DNA of 64,000 nucleotides, taken from assembly GCA_964443825.1 (NCBI GenBank), contig CAYUEV010000001.1:103267-167266 (forward strand), written 5' to 3'. A program made the position numbers and the translations under genes. A model generated the notes under the pieces. It made no database searches. It was not told the DNA's origin and saw only the letters and a list, made by a program, of their open reading frames with translations. Shown piece after piece: positions 27,571 to 36,087 of this stretch. Each line of letters opens with the position of its first letter. The stretch's first letter is position 1. The DNA is from UBA1081 sp964443825 (GTDB taxonomy: Bacteria; Bacillota; Clostridia; Oscillospirales; Acutalibacteraceae).

Positions 27571-28620
27571 ATGAAAAAAAGCCATGAGTATGATTCGCCG
27601 GTTCTGTCAAGACTTGTGTCTGTAGTAACTGTTTTCGCGATTTGTATTTGCTCAATTTGCTGCATCGTCACGGCGTCTAAGGTGTCGACGATCGCGAGCG
27701 GCAGCGGCGCTGTCGCAAATAGCGGCGGGACCGGCGGCGCTAACGGCGGAACGGGCGGTGCTAGCTACAACAGCGGCAGCAACCAAGCGAATACTAACAA
27801 CAGCGGCGGCAGCAACAACCAGGCGAGTAATAGCGGCGGCGGTCAGGCTAACAACAATTCCAGCCAGGGCGGCGGCGGCAGCGCGCAAGCCCCCGAAGAC
27901 AGTTCCGATTCGAATAGCGGCTCAAATGTCGGCGGCGGTGGCGGCGACAATAGCGCGCCTCAAGGGTCTGCGCAAGCCACTCCCGAAGAAATTTTGGCCA
28001 AGTACACCGAAGTTATGAACAAACTCAAAACCGACGTCGCCACATACGAAAAGAAAGAGTTCCAGCAGTTGGCCGACGATTACGACTTAGGTACTGTCGG
28101 TAATCTTGTTCTCCCGATAGCGCAGAACATTATGACAAGCGAGGAAGACGCTGAACTCCAGCAAAGAGACGACGCAGAGCAGATACCTATCATTAAGAAC
28201 TCAAAGGGTTGCCTTCTTACCGACGTGTCCGCTATTAAAAGCGCTACGATGACGGAAGACGGAGGCAAAACCACTATCGTTATAGTTCTTAACGATGAAA
28301 GCGGAGCTCCCGCGCCTACTCCCGAAGGTACAGATTCCCCTGTAAGTAATATAGGCGCTATGTTCAATCCCCTTTCAAAAGAGGGAATTGACGACATAGT
28401 TTCTCAGTTCTCGGGCGTTCTTACAGTCCAAAGCTTAGACCTTACTTATAAAGATTGTACCGCTACTCTTGTATTTAACACCGATACTCTTCAAGTTGAG
28501 TCTCTTGAGCAGATCATGAATGTTTACATCACTGTTGACGCAAAGGTTACTCTTCTTACGGTTTCCGGTTACGCGACGCTCATTAACACAATGAGGATTA
28601 ACAACATCACGTATAAATAA
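27571..28620 (+). CDS. Secreted or membrane-anchored protein with long Gly/Ser/Asn-rich linker, unknown function
   Basis: 349 residues from the ATG at 27571, which has AAGGGG 11 bases upstream; the ATG at 27550 lies before that site and is unlikely. A hydrophobic N-terminal segment (about residues 14-36, containing 'CICSICC') is a signal anchor. Residues about 42-135 are low complexity, almost only G, S, N, A and Q. The folded C-terminal part (about 140-349) has mixed alpha/beta composition, with the 'TTIVIVLNDESG' and 'ATLVFNTDTLQVES' strands, and no known motif. The linker would project the C-terminal domain through the cell wall. I do not recognise the family. Confidence 0.7.
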   Translation: MKKSHEYDSPVLSRLVSVVTVFAICICSICCIVTASKVSTIASGSGAVANSGGTGGANGGTGGASYNSGSNQANTNNSGGSNNQASNSGGGQANNNSSQGGGGSAQAPEDSSDSNSGSNVGGGGGDNSAPQGSAQATPEEILAKYTEVMNKLKTDVATYEKKEFQQLADDYDLGTVGNLVLPIAQNIMTSEEDAELQQRDDAEQIPIIKNSKGCLLTDVSAIKSATMTEDGGKTTIVIVLNDESGAPAPTPEGTDSPVSNIGAMFNPLSKEGIDDIVSQFSGVLTVQSLDLTYKDCTATLVFNTDTLQVESLEQIMNVYITVDAKVTLLTVSGYATLINTMRINNITYK

Positions 28621-28640
28621 GTAATCTGTGCCAACTTTAA

Positions 28641-28666
28641 AGGGCGGCGTTTAGTCGCCCTCATTA
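28641..28666 (+). terminator. Putative terminator after the Gly/Asn-rich protein gene
   Basis: AGGGCG (28641-28646) pairs with CGCCCT (28656-28661), followed by CATTAG. Weak T-tract. Confidence 0.4.
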
Positions 28667-28739
28667 GTGTTGAATGGATGCGGTATTCATTTTATTAGGT
28701 TTTACGATAAGGTTGTTTTTGCATCCTTAAACGAAGATA

Positions 28740-28775
28740 AAAAACCGATGGCAGTCGTCATCGGTTTAGTTTTAT
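28740..28775. terminator. Terminator between the secreted protein gene and dapB
   Basis: AAACCGATG (28742-28750) and CATCGGTTT (28759-28767). On the minus strand the stem is followed by TTTTTTATC, so it fits best as the terminator of the asd-dapA-dapB operon; on the plus strand TAGTTTTATTT follows, so it may work in both directions. Confidence 0.75.
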
Positions 28776-28839
28776 TTAAAATGCGACATGAAGCGGTACG
28801 GTCGCGTTGAAAGTTTAAGTTATAAAACGATAAACTCGT

Positions 28840-29598
28840 TTAACTTTCGGCGATCACGTCCGACATATCGTAAAGTCCTGTTTTTTTGTCCTTCATAAAG
28901 ACCGCCGCTTTAATAGCGCCTTGCGCGAAAACTTTCTTAGAGAGAGCCTGGTGACTTATTTTTACAACCTCGCCGTCTCCGGCAAAAATAATCTCGTGTT
29001 CGCCGACTATGGCCCCGCCTCGTATCGAGTGCATACCGATTTCATTTTTTTGTCTTTTTTGTAAGCGTTCATGGCGATCGTAAATTAGCTTAGGCTCGTA
29101 ATTAAGACCCTCTTCCACGGCTTTTTCGAGCATTAAAGCCGTACCGCTTGGAGCGTCTAATTTTTGGTTGTGGTGTGACTCCACTATCTCGACGTCAAAC
29201 GTTTCTCCTAAAATTTTTGCCGCCGTTTTCGCGAGTTCCGATATGAGATTTATCCCCAACGACATATTGCTCGATCTGAAAATCGCCGTGTTTTTCGACG
29301 CGTTTTTAATTGATTCAATCTGATTGTCGTTGTAGCCGGTGGCGCACAATATGGCGGGAATTTTATTTTTTTTGGAAAATAGAAGAATATCGTCTAAAGC
29401 GGAAGGACTCGAAAAGTCAACTATAACTTGTGCGTCCGCGTTTATATCGCCAAACGATTTAAAGACGGGGTAGGGAAGATTCTTGTTTTCCGCAATATCC
29501 ACTCCCGCGACGATTTCTATATCGTCCGAAGCTTCGACGGCTTTTGTGACCTCCGTTCCCATTTTTCCTAAACATCCGCTTAATATAATTTTTGTCAT
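28840..29598 (-). CDS. dapB: 4-hydroxy-tetrahydrodipicolinate reductase
   Basis: Reduces the DapA product in the diaminopimelate/lysine pathway using NAD(P)H. It is 252 residues from the ATG at 29598 ('MTKIILSG'). The dinucleotide-binding loop is 'GCLGKMG' near residue 8-14; the substrate-binding signature is 'ESHHNQKLDAPSGTAL'. Short for the family but complete. 38 bases after dapA. Confidence 0.95.
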   Translation of the reverse strand: MTKIILSGCLGKMGTEVTKAVEASDDIEIVAGVDIAENKNLPYPVFKSFGDINADAQVIVDFSSPSALDDILLFSKKNKIPAILCATGYNDNQIESIKNASKNTAIFRSSNMSLGINLISELAKTAAKILGETFDVEIVESHHNQKLDAPSGTALMLEKAVEEGLNYEPKLIYDRHERLQKRQKNEIGMHSIRGGAIVGEHEIIFAGDGEVVKISHQALSKKVFAQGAIKAAVFMKDKKTGLYDMSDVIAES

Positions 29599-29636
29599 AA
29601 ATAAGTTCACATCCCGTAAGTTACTCTGCATACAGG

Positions 29637-30536
29637 TTAAAATTTAATAAGATTATGGTTAAGAAGAGCCTTTTGGAGTTTCTCCCTGCCTTCGTCGCTC
29701 ATAACGCCAAGCGGCATCCTGCATCTTCCCACGTTCATCCCGCAGATATTCATCGCCTCTTTTACCGGGATGGGATTGACGTCGCTGAACAGCGCGTTGC
29801 AAAGGTCGAGATACTCAAGCTGAAGTTTTAACGCGCCTTTTACGTCGCCGTTTAAATATTTAGCCGCAATATCATGCGTTTCTTTAGGAGCTACGTGCGC
29901 TAGAACCGATATAACGCCCTTGCCGCCCAACGACATGATGGGTACGATTTGGTCGTCGTTTCCCGAGTATATAGTTAAATCCTGACCGCATAAAGCGACT
30001 GTTTTCGCGATTTCGGAAACATTACCGCACGCTTCTTTCGCGGCGACTATTCTCTCGTGGCGCGACAATTCGAGATAAGTTTCGGGCTTTATGTTCATGC
30101 CCGTCCTGCTCGGAACGTTATAGAGGATAATCGGGGCGGATACTCTGTCGGCGATATAGTAGTAATGTTCGATAAGACCGCGCTGCGAAGTTTTATTGTA
30201 ATACGGAGTCACCAGCAAAAGCGCGTCCGCTCCCGCCTTTTCAGCTTCATTTGAAAGTTCGACGCAATACGCCGTGTCGTTAGACCCCGTCCCCGCGATA
30301 ACGGGAACTCTCTTGGCCACGGTATCGACGCAAAACTTTATCGCTTCCGTATGCTCTTCATGACTGAGCGTAGAGCCTTCTCCCGTCGTGCCGCATACTA
30401 CTATGGCGTCAGTGCCGTTGGCTATTTGGTAATTTATGATTTCACCGAATTTTTTAAAATCAATTTTTGAACAATCTTCCGTAAACGGAGTAATTATAGC
30501 GATAGCCGACCCTTCAAAAATGACTTTTTTCTTCAT
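29637..30536 (-). CDS. dapA: 4-hydroxy-tetrahydrodipicolinate synthase
   Basis: Condenses pyruvate with aspartate semialdehyde, the committed step to diaminopimelate. It is 299 residues from ATG 30536, which has GGGTGG about 6 bases upstream (an in-frame GTG 9 bases earlier overlaps that site). The Schiff-base lysine is K167 ('VAAKEAC'), Y139 lies in 'ILYNVPSRTG', and the substrate loop is 'GTTGEGSTL'. Encoded after a glycosyltransferase in an asd-GT-dapA-dapB operon. Confidence 0.96.
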   Translation of the reverse strand: MKKKVIFEGSAIAIITPFTEDCSKIDFKKFGEIINYQIANGTDAIVVCGTTGEGSTLSHEEHTEAIKFCVDTVAKRVPVIAGTGSNDTAYCVELSNEAEKAGADALLLVTPYYNKTSQRGLIEHYYYIADRVSAPIILYNVPSRTGMNIKPETYLELSRHERIVAAKEACGNVSEIAKTVALCGQDLTIYSGNDDQIVPIMSLGGKGVISVLAHVAPKETHDIAAKYLNGDVKGALKLQLEYLDLCNALFSDVNPIPVKEAMNICGMNVGRCRMPLGVMSDEGREKLQKALLNHNLIKF

Positions 30537-30580
30537 ATTTACCACCCTTTAAGTTTAAATGTACTCAAAATAAAATTTAG

Positions 30581-31594
30581 TTACGTTTTGTTCGCCTTTA
30601 TAAAGAATGTTTTCTTTATTTTATTAAAAACGCCGTATCCCGTCCAATATATTTTCCCAACAGTGGGGGCGAAAGTGTCAATCAGTATTAGTTTGTCGCG
30701 TTTATCGAGGTTTGCGTATTTCCCGTATTTTTTGTAAACTTCTTTCGTGATATTTTTAACTTTTTTAGCGGCTTCTTTATTGTGTAGTTCGTTGAGAGAT
30801 TTTTTATATCTGTCGACTGCGTACCCGTTAAATCTTCCAAACCAAACGGTGAGAGATTTATTATACCCGCCTTCCTGGGCAAGATGTTTTATCGCTTCCC
30901 CCGCCATTTCAACAGTATCGATTTTACTTATATCAAACGGCTTCCTGCCCGCGCTATTTGGATTTTTTCTGTAAAAGTAGAGTTTAGCGTTTGTCAAAGC
31001 CATGCTTTTTGCGTTTATAAAGTACTGTATAACAACGGGAAGATCTTCGCTAATTTTATTTTCAGGAAAGGGGGATTTTAAAACGATTTCTCTGTCTACA
31101 AGCGTCATGGTGACGCCCCCGCCGTGACCGCTGCCGTTTCTAAAGAAGTAACTTATATAATCGTCATCAGTTTTACTTACGTTAAAATCGCATTCTAATG
31201 TAAGATCGTTAAAATATTCCGGAATTTTTTCGCCTTCAATATACTCGCAACATGCAATTTTTACATCATATTTTATGTAAGCGTTATATAATAATTCAAG
31301 ATATTTAGGATGGATCGCATCGTCGCCGTCAACGAACGCTATAATGCCGCCCGTTGACTTGGAAACTCCTACGTTTCTCGCCGCGCCTGTTCCCCCGTTT
31401 TCAGTATGGATAACGATTACGCGGTCGTCTTTCTTAGAAAATTCGTCGCATATATCTCCGCTGTTGTCGCAAGATCCGTCGTCGACAAGAATAAGTTCAA
31501 AATCTTTAAATGTTTGACGTAGAACGCTTTCAATGAGTTCTTTGATATAATTCCCCACGTTATATACAGGTACGATTACGGATACTTTCGCCAT
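30581..31594 (-). CDS. Family 2 glycosyltransferase
   Basis: 337 residues. N-terminal GT-A domain with 'VSVIVPVYNVGNYI', the nucleotide-binding 'LVDDGSCDNSG' and a DXD-type metal motif 'AFVDGDDAIHP' (D89-D92). The C-terminal third is basic and may contact lipid or membrane. It probably transfers a sugar to a polysaccharide or glycolipid; donor and acceptor are unknown. It sits between asd (26 bases) and dapA (44 bases), in the same orientation, which is an unusual insertion in a lysine operon. Confidence 0.87.
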   Translation of the reverse strand: MAKVSVIVPVYNVGNYIKELIESVLRQTFKDFELILVDDGSCDNSGDICDEFSKKDDRVIVIHTENGGTGAARNVGVSKSTGGIIAFVDGDDAIHPKYLELLYNAYIKYDVKIACCEYIEGEKIPEYFNDLTLECDFNVSKTDDDYISYFFRNGSGHGGGVTMTLVDREIVLKSPFPENKISEDLPVVIQYFINAKSMALTNAKLYFYRKNPNSAGRKPFDISKIDTVEMAGEAIKHLAQEGGYNKSLTVWFGRFNGYAVDRYKKSLNELHNKEAAKKVKNITKEVYKKYGKYANLDKRDKLILIDTFAPTVGKIYWTGYGVFNKIKKTFFIKANKT

Positions 31595-31620
31595 TTTTAA
31601 TTATTCTTTCTGAAGATTTT

Positions 31621-32715
31621 TTAATCGCATTTAGGCTCTATATACCTTTCCGCGCATAAAAGTTCCGCTAGCAGGACGGCGCCTCCCGCCGCGCCTCTTA
31701 GCGTGTTGTGTGATACGGAAATAAATTTATAGTCGTACTGGGAGTCTTCTCTCAATCTTCCTATAGATACCGCCATTCCGCCTTCAAGGTCTCTAGTAAG
31801 TTTGGTTTGCGGCATATCGTCCTCATTAAAGTAGTGAAGAAACTGTTTAGGAGCGTGCGGGAGATTAAGTTCCTGCGGTCTTCCTTTAAAGTTTTTCCAA
31901 ATATTTAAAATTTGCTCTTTAGCAGGTTTATTTTCAAATCTTACGAAGCATGCCGCTAAATGACCGTCCGACACGGGTACTCTTATACATTGCGACGTAA
32001 AATTAGGTCTTTCGCTTGGAACTATTTCGCCGTCTTTAACTTTTCCCCATATTTTTAGCGGCTCTTTTTCACTTTTCTCCTCTTCGCCGCCTATATAGGG
32101 GATAACGTTGTCTACCATCTCCGGCCATCTTTCAAAAGTTTTGCCGGCGCCGGAAATCGCCTGATATGTAGTGACGAGCGCGTCTTTTATTTTAAACTCG
32201 CTATCAAGCGGATAAAGAGCCGGGACATATGACTGAAGAGAGCAGTTTGACTTTACGGCGATAAAACCTCTTTTAGTCCCGAGACGTTTTTTCTGTGAAT
32301 CGATGACTTTTAAATGCTCGCTATTGAGCTCGGGTATTACCATCGGCACATCCTTGGTAAACCTGTTGGCGGAATTATTGGAGATAACGGGACATTCCGC
32401 TTTGGCGTAAGACTCTTCAAGCGCTTTTATGTCGTCTTTTTTCATATTGACGGCGCAAAAGACGAAATCAACCATAGAAGCGATTTTTTCTAAATCGGAC
32501 TGCGCGTCAAGAATAATCATATCTTTAACGCTTTGGGGCAGGGGAGTCTTCATAACCCATCTTCCGTTCAGCGCTTCTTCATATGATTTTCCCGCCGATT
32601 TTGCGCTCGCGGCGAGAGCTTTTATCTTAAAGTACGGGTGATCGTGTAAAAGAGTGATAAATCGCTGCCCGACCATACCGGTAGCGCCAATTACGCCGAC
32701 TTTATATTTTTTCAT
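31621..32715 (-). CDS. asd: Aspartate-semialdehyde dehydrogenase (archaeal/fungal-type)
   Basis: Reduces aspartyl phosphate to aspartate semialdehyde, feeding dapA and threonine/methionine synthesis. It is 364 residues, longer than the common bacterial enzyme. NADP loop 'GATGMVGQRF' (10-19) and the catalytic cysteine C158 in 'VKSNCSLQSYVPAL' match the archaeal/fungal-type branch that many Clostridia carry. TAGGAGATC precedes the ATG at 32715. First gene of the operon. Confidence 0.93.
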   Translation of the reverse strand: MKKYKVGVIGATGMVGQRFITLLHDHPYFKIKALAASAKSAGKSYEEALNGRWVMKTPLPQSVKDMIILDAQSDLEKIASMVDFVFCAVNMKKDDIKALEESYAKAECPVISNNSANRFTKDVPMVIPELNSEHLKVIDSQKKRLGTKRGFIAVKSNCSLQSYVPALYPLDSEFKIKDALVTTYQAISGAGKTFERWPEMVDNVIPYIGGEEEKSEKEPLKIWGKVKDGEIVPSERPNFTSQCIRVPVSDGHLAACFVRFENKPAKEQILNIWKNFKGRPQELNLPHAPKQFLHYFNEDDMPQTKLTRDLEGGMAVSIGRLREDSQYDYKFISVSHNTLRGAAGGAVLLAELLCAERYIEPKCD

Positions 32716-32796
32716 TATTATGATCTCCTAAAATTTTTAATAAGTATTGTAATTGACTATCAAATGAAATATAATTGTATCTGTCTGATTCAATAT

Positions 32797-32825
32797 ATTT
32801 TACCATTTATATTATCATATGTCAA
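32797..32825 (-). promoter_or_regulatory. sigma-A promoter of the asd-GT-dapA-dapB operon
   Basis: On the minus strand: TTGACA (plus 32820-32825), 17-bp spacer, TAAAAT (32797-32802). The leader of about 75 bases is too short for a lysine riboswitch and I see none. Confidence 0.7.
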
Positions 32826-32864
32826 CTTGAAATAAAGCAAATTCAGGGGTTTGGTGCAAAATAA

Positions 32865-33890
32865 ATGAAAAAATCCGACTTCTACTTCGATTTGCCTAAC
32901 GAGCTTATCGCCCAGGAGCCTATGAAGGATCGCGACGCTTGCCGGTTGCTCGTCATGGACAAAAAAACAGGCGAGCTGCGCCATAAAAATTTCTACGATA
33001 TAGTGGAATTTCTAAACAAGGGCGATTGTCTTGTCCTCAACGACACGAAAGTTCTTCCGGCGAGACTTTACGGTCAAAAATCCACCGGCGCTAAAGTCGA
33101 GTTTCTCCTCTTAAAGGATTTAGGGTTTAACAGATGGGAAGTCTTAACAGGTCCGGGCAGAAGGGCTAAAAAAAACGATAAATTTACGTTTGGCGACGGG
33201 GTTTTAGAATGTGAAATCGAGGAAGTTCTTGAAAACGGCGACAGAATCGCTAAATTTTATTATGATGGCAATAATATTTATGAGATATTAGACAAAATCG
33301 GCGAAACTCCTCTCCCTCACTACATCACGCGTGAGTTAAAAAACAAAGACGATTATCAAACGGTTTACGCTAAAGTCGAGGGTTCGGCGGCGGCGCCCAC
33401 GGCGGGGCTTCATTTTACAAAAGACCTCCTTAAAAAAATAGAAAACATGGGCGTGAATCTCGCTTATATCACTCTTCACGTAGGCGTCGGCACGTTTAGA
33501 CCCGTAAAAGCCGAAAATATAGAGAACCACAAAATGCACGAGGAATATTACCGCATCCCTAAAGACGCGGCGGATAAAATAAACGACGCTAAAGAAAACG
33601 GAAAAAAAATAATCGCCGTTGGCACTACAAGTTGTAGGACGCTTGAGTCGTCGTCCGACGAAAACGGAAAAGTTAAAGAGTGTTCGGGCGTTACAGATAT
33701 TTTTATTTACCCCGGATACAAATGGAAGTGCGTCGATTCTTTAATAACAAATTTCCATCTTCCCGAAAGCACGCTTATTATGCTCGTGTCGTCGCTTTCC
33801 ACAAGGGAGAACATTTTAAACGCCTATAACGAGGCGATAAAAGAAAAATACAGATTTTTTAGTTTTGGCGACGCTATGTTTATAAACTAA
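32865..33890 (+). CDS. queA: S-adenosylmethionine:tRNA ribosyltransferase-isomerase
   Basis: Transfers the ribosyl part of SAM to 7-aminomethyl-7-deazaguanine in tRNA, forming epoxyqueuosine. It is 341 residues. Family signatures: 'YFDLPNELIAQEP' at the N-terminus, 'LVLNDTKVLPARL' (about 51-63), 'GSAAAPTAGLHF' (about 172-183) and 'VGTFRPVKAENIENHKMHEE'. No other queuosine gene is nearby. The only ribosome binding site seen is a weak GGTG. Confidence 0.95.
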   Translation: MKKSDFYFDLPNELIAQEPMKDRDACRLLVMDKKTGELRHKNFYDIVEFLNKGDCLVLNDTKVLPARLYGQKSTGAKVEFLLLKDLGFNRWEVLTGPGRRAKKNDKFTFGDGVLECEIEEVLENGDRIAKFYYDGNNIYEILDKIGETPLPHYITRELKNKDDYQTVYAKVEGSAAAPTAGLHFTKDLLKKIENMGVNLAYITLHVGVGTFRPVKAENIENHKMHEEYYRIPKDAADKINDAKENGKKIIAVGTTSCRTLESSSDENGKVKECSGVTDIFIYPGYKWKCVDSLITNFHLPESTLIMLVSSLSTRENILNAYNEAIKEKYRFFSFGDAMFIN

Positions 33891-33936
33891 CGCAAGAATC
33901 AAAAATTTTGCCCGCCCTTTTTAAGGACGGGTCGAT

Positions 33937-34554
33937 TTATTTTGTGTTAAGTTTTATCATTTTCCTAACCGGGTACTGCGTTATATTCAAGTAGAGGTCT
34001 TTTGAAGAAATAAACTTATAAGTAAAATTTTCAGCGTCGACCGCCGCGCGAAACGGAATATCCACCGAAAATTCCGTATTTTCGCGAAGCAAAAAATACT
34101 CGTTTCCGGCGAGATTCGGGTAAGTGTAGCTAAAAAGCAAGTCGTCTACCTGAAGAGTGAAATTGGGTCCCTCCACTCTTGTTTCCACCATGTCGAAATT
34201 CCCTTTCGTATTGCCCTCGTTTTTTAAGACGATATGAAGATTAAGGACAACCTGCACGGGCGTCGAGCCGGATTGCTCTACTTTTTTAACATAGTCGTCA
34301 TACGTCACGTTTATTGTTTTAAGGTAATCCTCAATCGGCAGAAGCTCCGATTTAACGACGTTTATGGAGTAGCCATCGCGGTTTTCGGTCCTTTCGGTCA
34401 CAAAAAAATCTTTTTCGTATGGAACAAATTCCCCTTCGTTATAGATCTTTACGGTCTGTTTTTCAGCCGATTTATTTAAAGTTATAAATCTTGCTCCCCA
34501 CGCGCCAAATATAAGGACGATGACCGCTATAATTAAGATTCTTTTAACTTTCAT
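33937..34554 (-). CDS. Membrane-anchored extracytoplasmic protein of an ABC exporter operon, unknown function
   Basis: About 205 residues from ATG 34554 ('MKVKRILIIAV'); earlier in-frame starts lie inside the ATPase gene. One N-terminal membrane anchor (about 5-23), then a beta-rich domain ('VQVVLNLHIVLKNEGNTKG', 'FSVDIPFRA') that looks Ig-like. It may belong to the DUF4352/DUF5028 type of Firmicutes proteins, but I am not sure. It overlaps the upstream ATPase gene by 11 bases and is last in the operon, so it probably assists the exporter outside the membrane. Confidence 0.6.
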   Translation of the reverse strand: MKVKRILIIAVIVLIFGAWGARFITLNKSAEKQTVKIYNEGEFVPYEKDFFVTERTENRDGYSINVVKSELLPIEDYLKTINVTYDDYVKKVEQSGSTPVQVVLNLHIVLKNEGNTKGNFDMVETRVEGPNFTLQVDDLLFSYTYPNLAGNEYFLLRENTEFSVDIPFRAAVDAENFTYKFISSKDLYLNITQYPVRKMIKLNTK

Positions 34555-35209
34555 CTTCATTTTCACCCGCCGTCTTATGGTCTGTGATTTCGCCCTTTGA
34601 AATTTTATATATTTCGTCGGATAATTCGTAAAGAACCGGCGCCTCATGGCAGGAGAGTATAACGAGAGCGCCTCTTTCGCGCTGCTTCTTAACGACGCTT
34701 TTAACCATCTCCACGCCGTCTTCGTCAAGAGAGTTAGTCGGCTCGTCGAGAATCACAATATCGGGTTCTTCCATTATCGCGGCGGCGATACCGAGCCTTT
34801 GCTTCATGCCTAAAGAATATTTTCTGTATTTCTTCTTTTTAGCGTCGCCTAAACCGACCTCGTCCAAGACGGCGTTAATTCTGTCCGCGCCTATAATCTT
34901 CTTTACTTCGGCTAATAAATTCAAGTTTTCAAATCCGCTGTAACTCGCTAAAAACGAGGGATTTTCAAGCATCACGCCAATGCTCGGAGGAAAGGAAATC
35001 TCCTGTTGCAGTTCTTTTCCGTTTATAAACACTTTCCCTTCCGTAGGTTCAATAAGACCGCAGATTATCCTCATAAGCATCGTCTTGCCGGAGCCGTTTA
35101 TGCCCTCGAATCCTATAACGTTGCCGGACAATAAATCGAGATTTATATTTTTTAAAACTACGTTCTTCTTTATTACTTTTGAAACGTTTATCACATTAAC
35201 CGTAGTCAT
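34544..35209 (-). CDS. ABC exporter ATP-binding protein
   Basis: 221 residues: Walker A 'GINGSGKTM', signature 'YSLGMKQRLGIAAA', Walker B 'PDIVILDEPTNSLD', H-loop 'SCHEAP'. The lone ATPase plus two ABC-2-like permeases resembles lantibiotic-immunity or peptide-export systems. The C-terminal tail is short and acidic. It overlaps the permease gene by 4 bases. Confidence 0.9.
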   Translation of the reverse strand: MTTVNVINVSKVIKKNVVLKNINLDLLSGNVIGFEGINGSGKTMLMRIICGLIEPTEGKVFINGKELQQEISFPPSIGVMLENPSFLASYSGFENLNLLAEVKKIIGADRINAVLDEVGLGDAKKKKYRKYSLGMKQRLGIAAAIMEEPDIVILDEPTNSLDEDGVEMVKSVVKKQRERGALVILSCHEAPVLYELSDEIYKISKGEITDHKTAGENEDES

Positions 35210-36087
35210 GTCATTTCATCCCGTCCTATTATGTCGTAATTGCGGAACCTTAAAACGCCGACGACGCACGCGAGAACCGCCGCCGCGACGCATATTATAA
35301 TCCCCGTCGTTCCCTTCACGCCATCTGCGGCAAAAAGCGCGGAACGACTGACCATCGCGTAGTTGCCAATCATAAAAGGGCTCGTATAGTACGCTGAAAA
35401 GATAAGTATCGCGGCGCTCAGTATATAACTGAACACGGGCTTTACAAAAAGCGAAAACGTCGTCTGTATAAGAGAAATCGCGACGCACACAAGAAAGGGG
35501 TTTAAATAAAGCTCAACAAGGCAGTTAGGCGTAACCGTGCCGCCGTTATACGCGCCCTCTAAAGCGGTTTCAGCGCCGATTGGAGCGGCGACGCTTTCGT
35601 TCGCTACGTCGGTGTATATACTTTCTAAGCCGATTTCAGACAATCCGGGTTTTAAGGAATCGCCGAAAATAACGCCTACAATCAGATTAGACAACATAAA
35701 AAGCGCGAAATAAAGAATAACCGAAAAAACGACCCACAGGCATTTTGAAAGATACCAAAAACTCCTTTTCTTGGAGCTTATGAGGATATACTTCCCGAAT
35801 CCGTCTATATCGTCGTAAGGATAATAAAGAACGATAAAAAATATTATCATAAAAAAGCATACCCAAACGATCGGAAACTCGAACCGTACAAGAGGCGACG
35901 GAGTGTAAGGCGCGATACCTGTCATTATAAAAAGAGTATAATCGCCCAAAGTCGGAACGCCGCTCTCCACCGACATACGGAATATCAGCGCGGCGCTTAT
36001 AAAAAAAACAAAAGCCAGAATGTACTTTTTATAGGCTTTTGTTATGCCGTTTTTTATATCGTAACGAAATATTTTAAAAAATATCAT
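35206..36087 (-). CDS. ABC-2-type exporter permease (second)
   Basis: 293 residues with about six hydrophobic segments, the first at about 21-42 and the last at about 262-280. A large extracytoplasmic loop of about 60 residues precedes the fourth or fifth segment ('GLSEIGLESIYTDVANES'). No motif identifies the substrate. It overlaps the upstream permease gene by 14 bases and the ATPase gene by 4. Confidence 0.75.
   Translation of the reverse strand: MIFFKIFRYDIKNGITKAYKKYILAFVFFISAALIFRMSVESGVPTLGDYTLFIMTGIAPYTPSPLVRFEFPIVWVCFFMIIFFIVLYYPYDDIDGFGKYILISSKKRSFWYLSKCLWVVFSVILYFALFMLSNLIVGVIFGDSLKPGLSEIGLESIYTDVANESVAAPIGAETALEGAYNGGTVTPNCLVELYLNPFLVCVAISLIQTTFSLFVKPVFSYILSAAILIFSAYYTSPFMIGNYAMVSRSALFAADGVKGTTGIIICVAAAVLACVVGVLRFRNYDIIGRDEMT

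Noticed and set aside
27652..27888. Ala-rich reading frames opposite and alongside the Gly/Asn-rich gene
   Set aside because: They arise from the GGC/GCG-rich repeats of the true gene in other frames; no start signals.
27700..27960. Possible tandem-repeat or CRISPR-like array
   Set aside because: The repeats are short codon repeats of a Gly/Ser/Asn linker, without constant repeat and spacer units.
32716..32796. Lysine riboswitch upstream of asd
   Set aside because: The leader is about 75 bases and has no lysine-aptamer-like helices.
34555..34728. N-terminal extension of the anchored exporter-operon protein
   Set aside because: It overlaps the ATPase gene for about 170 bases and would put a basic non-signal stretch before the membrane anchor.
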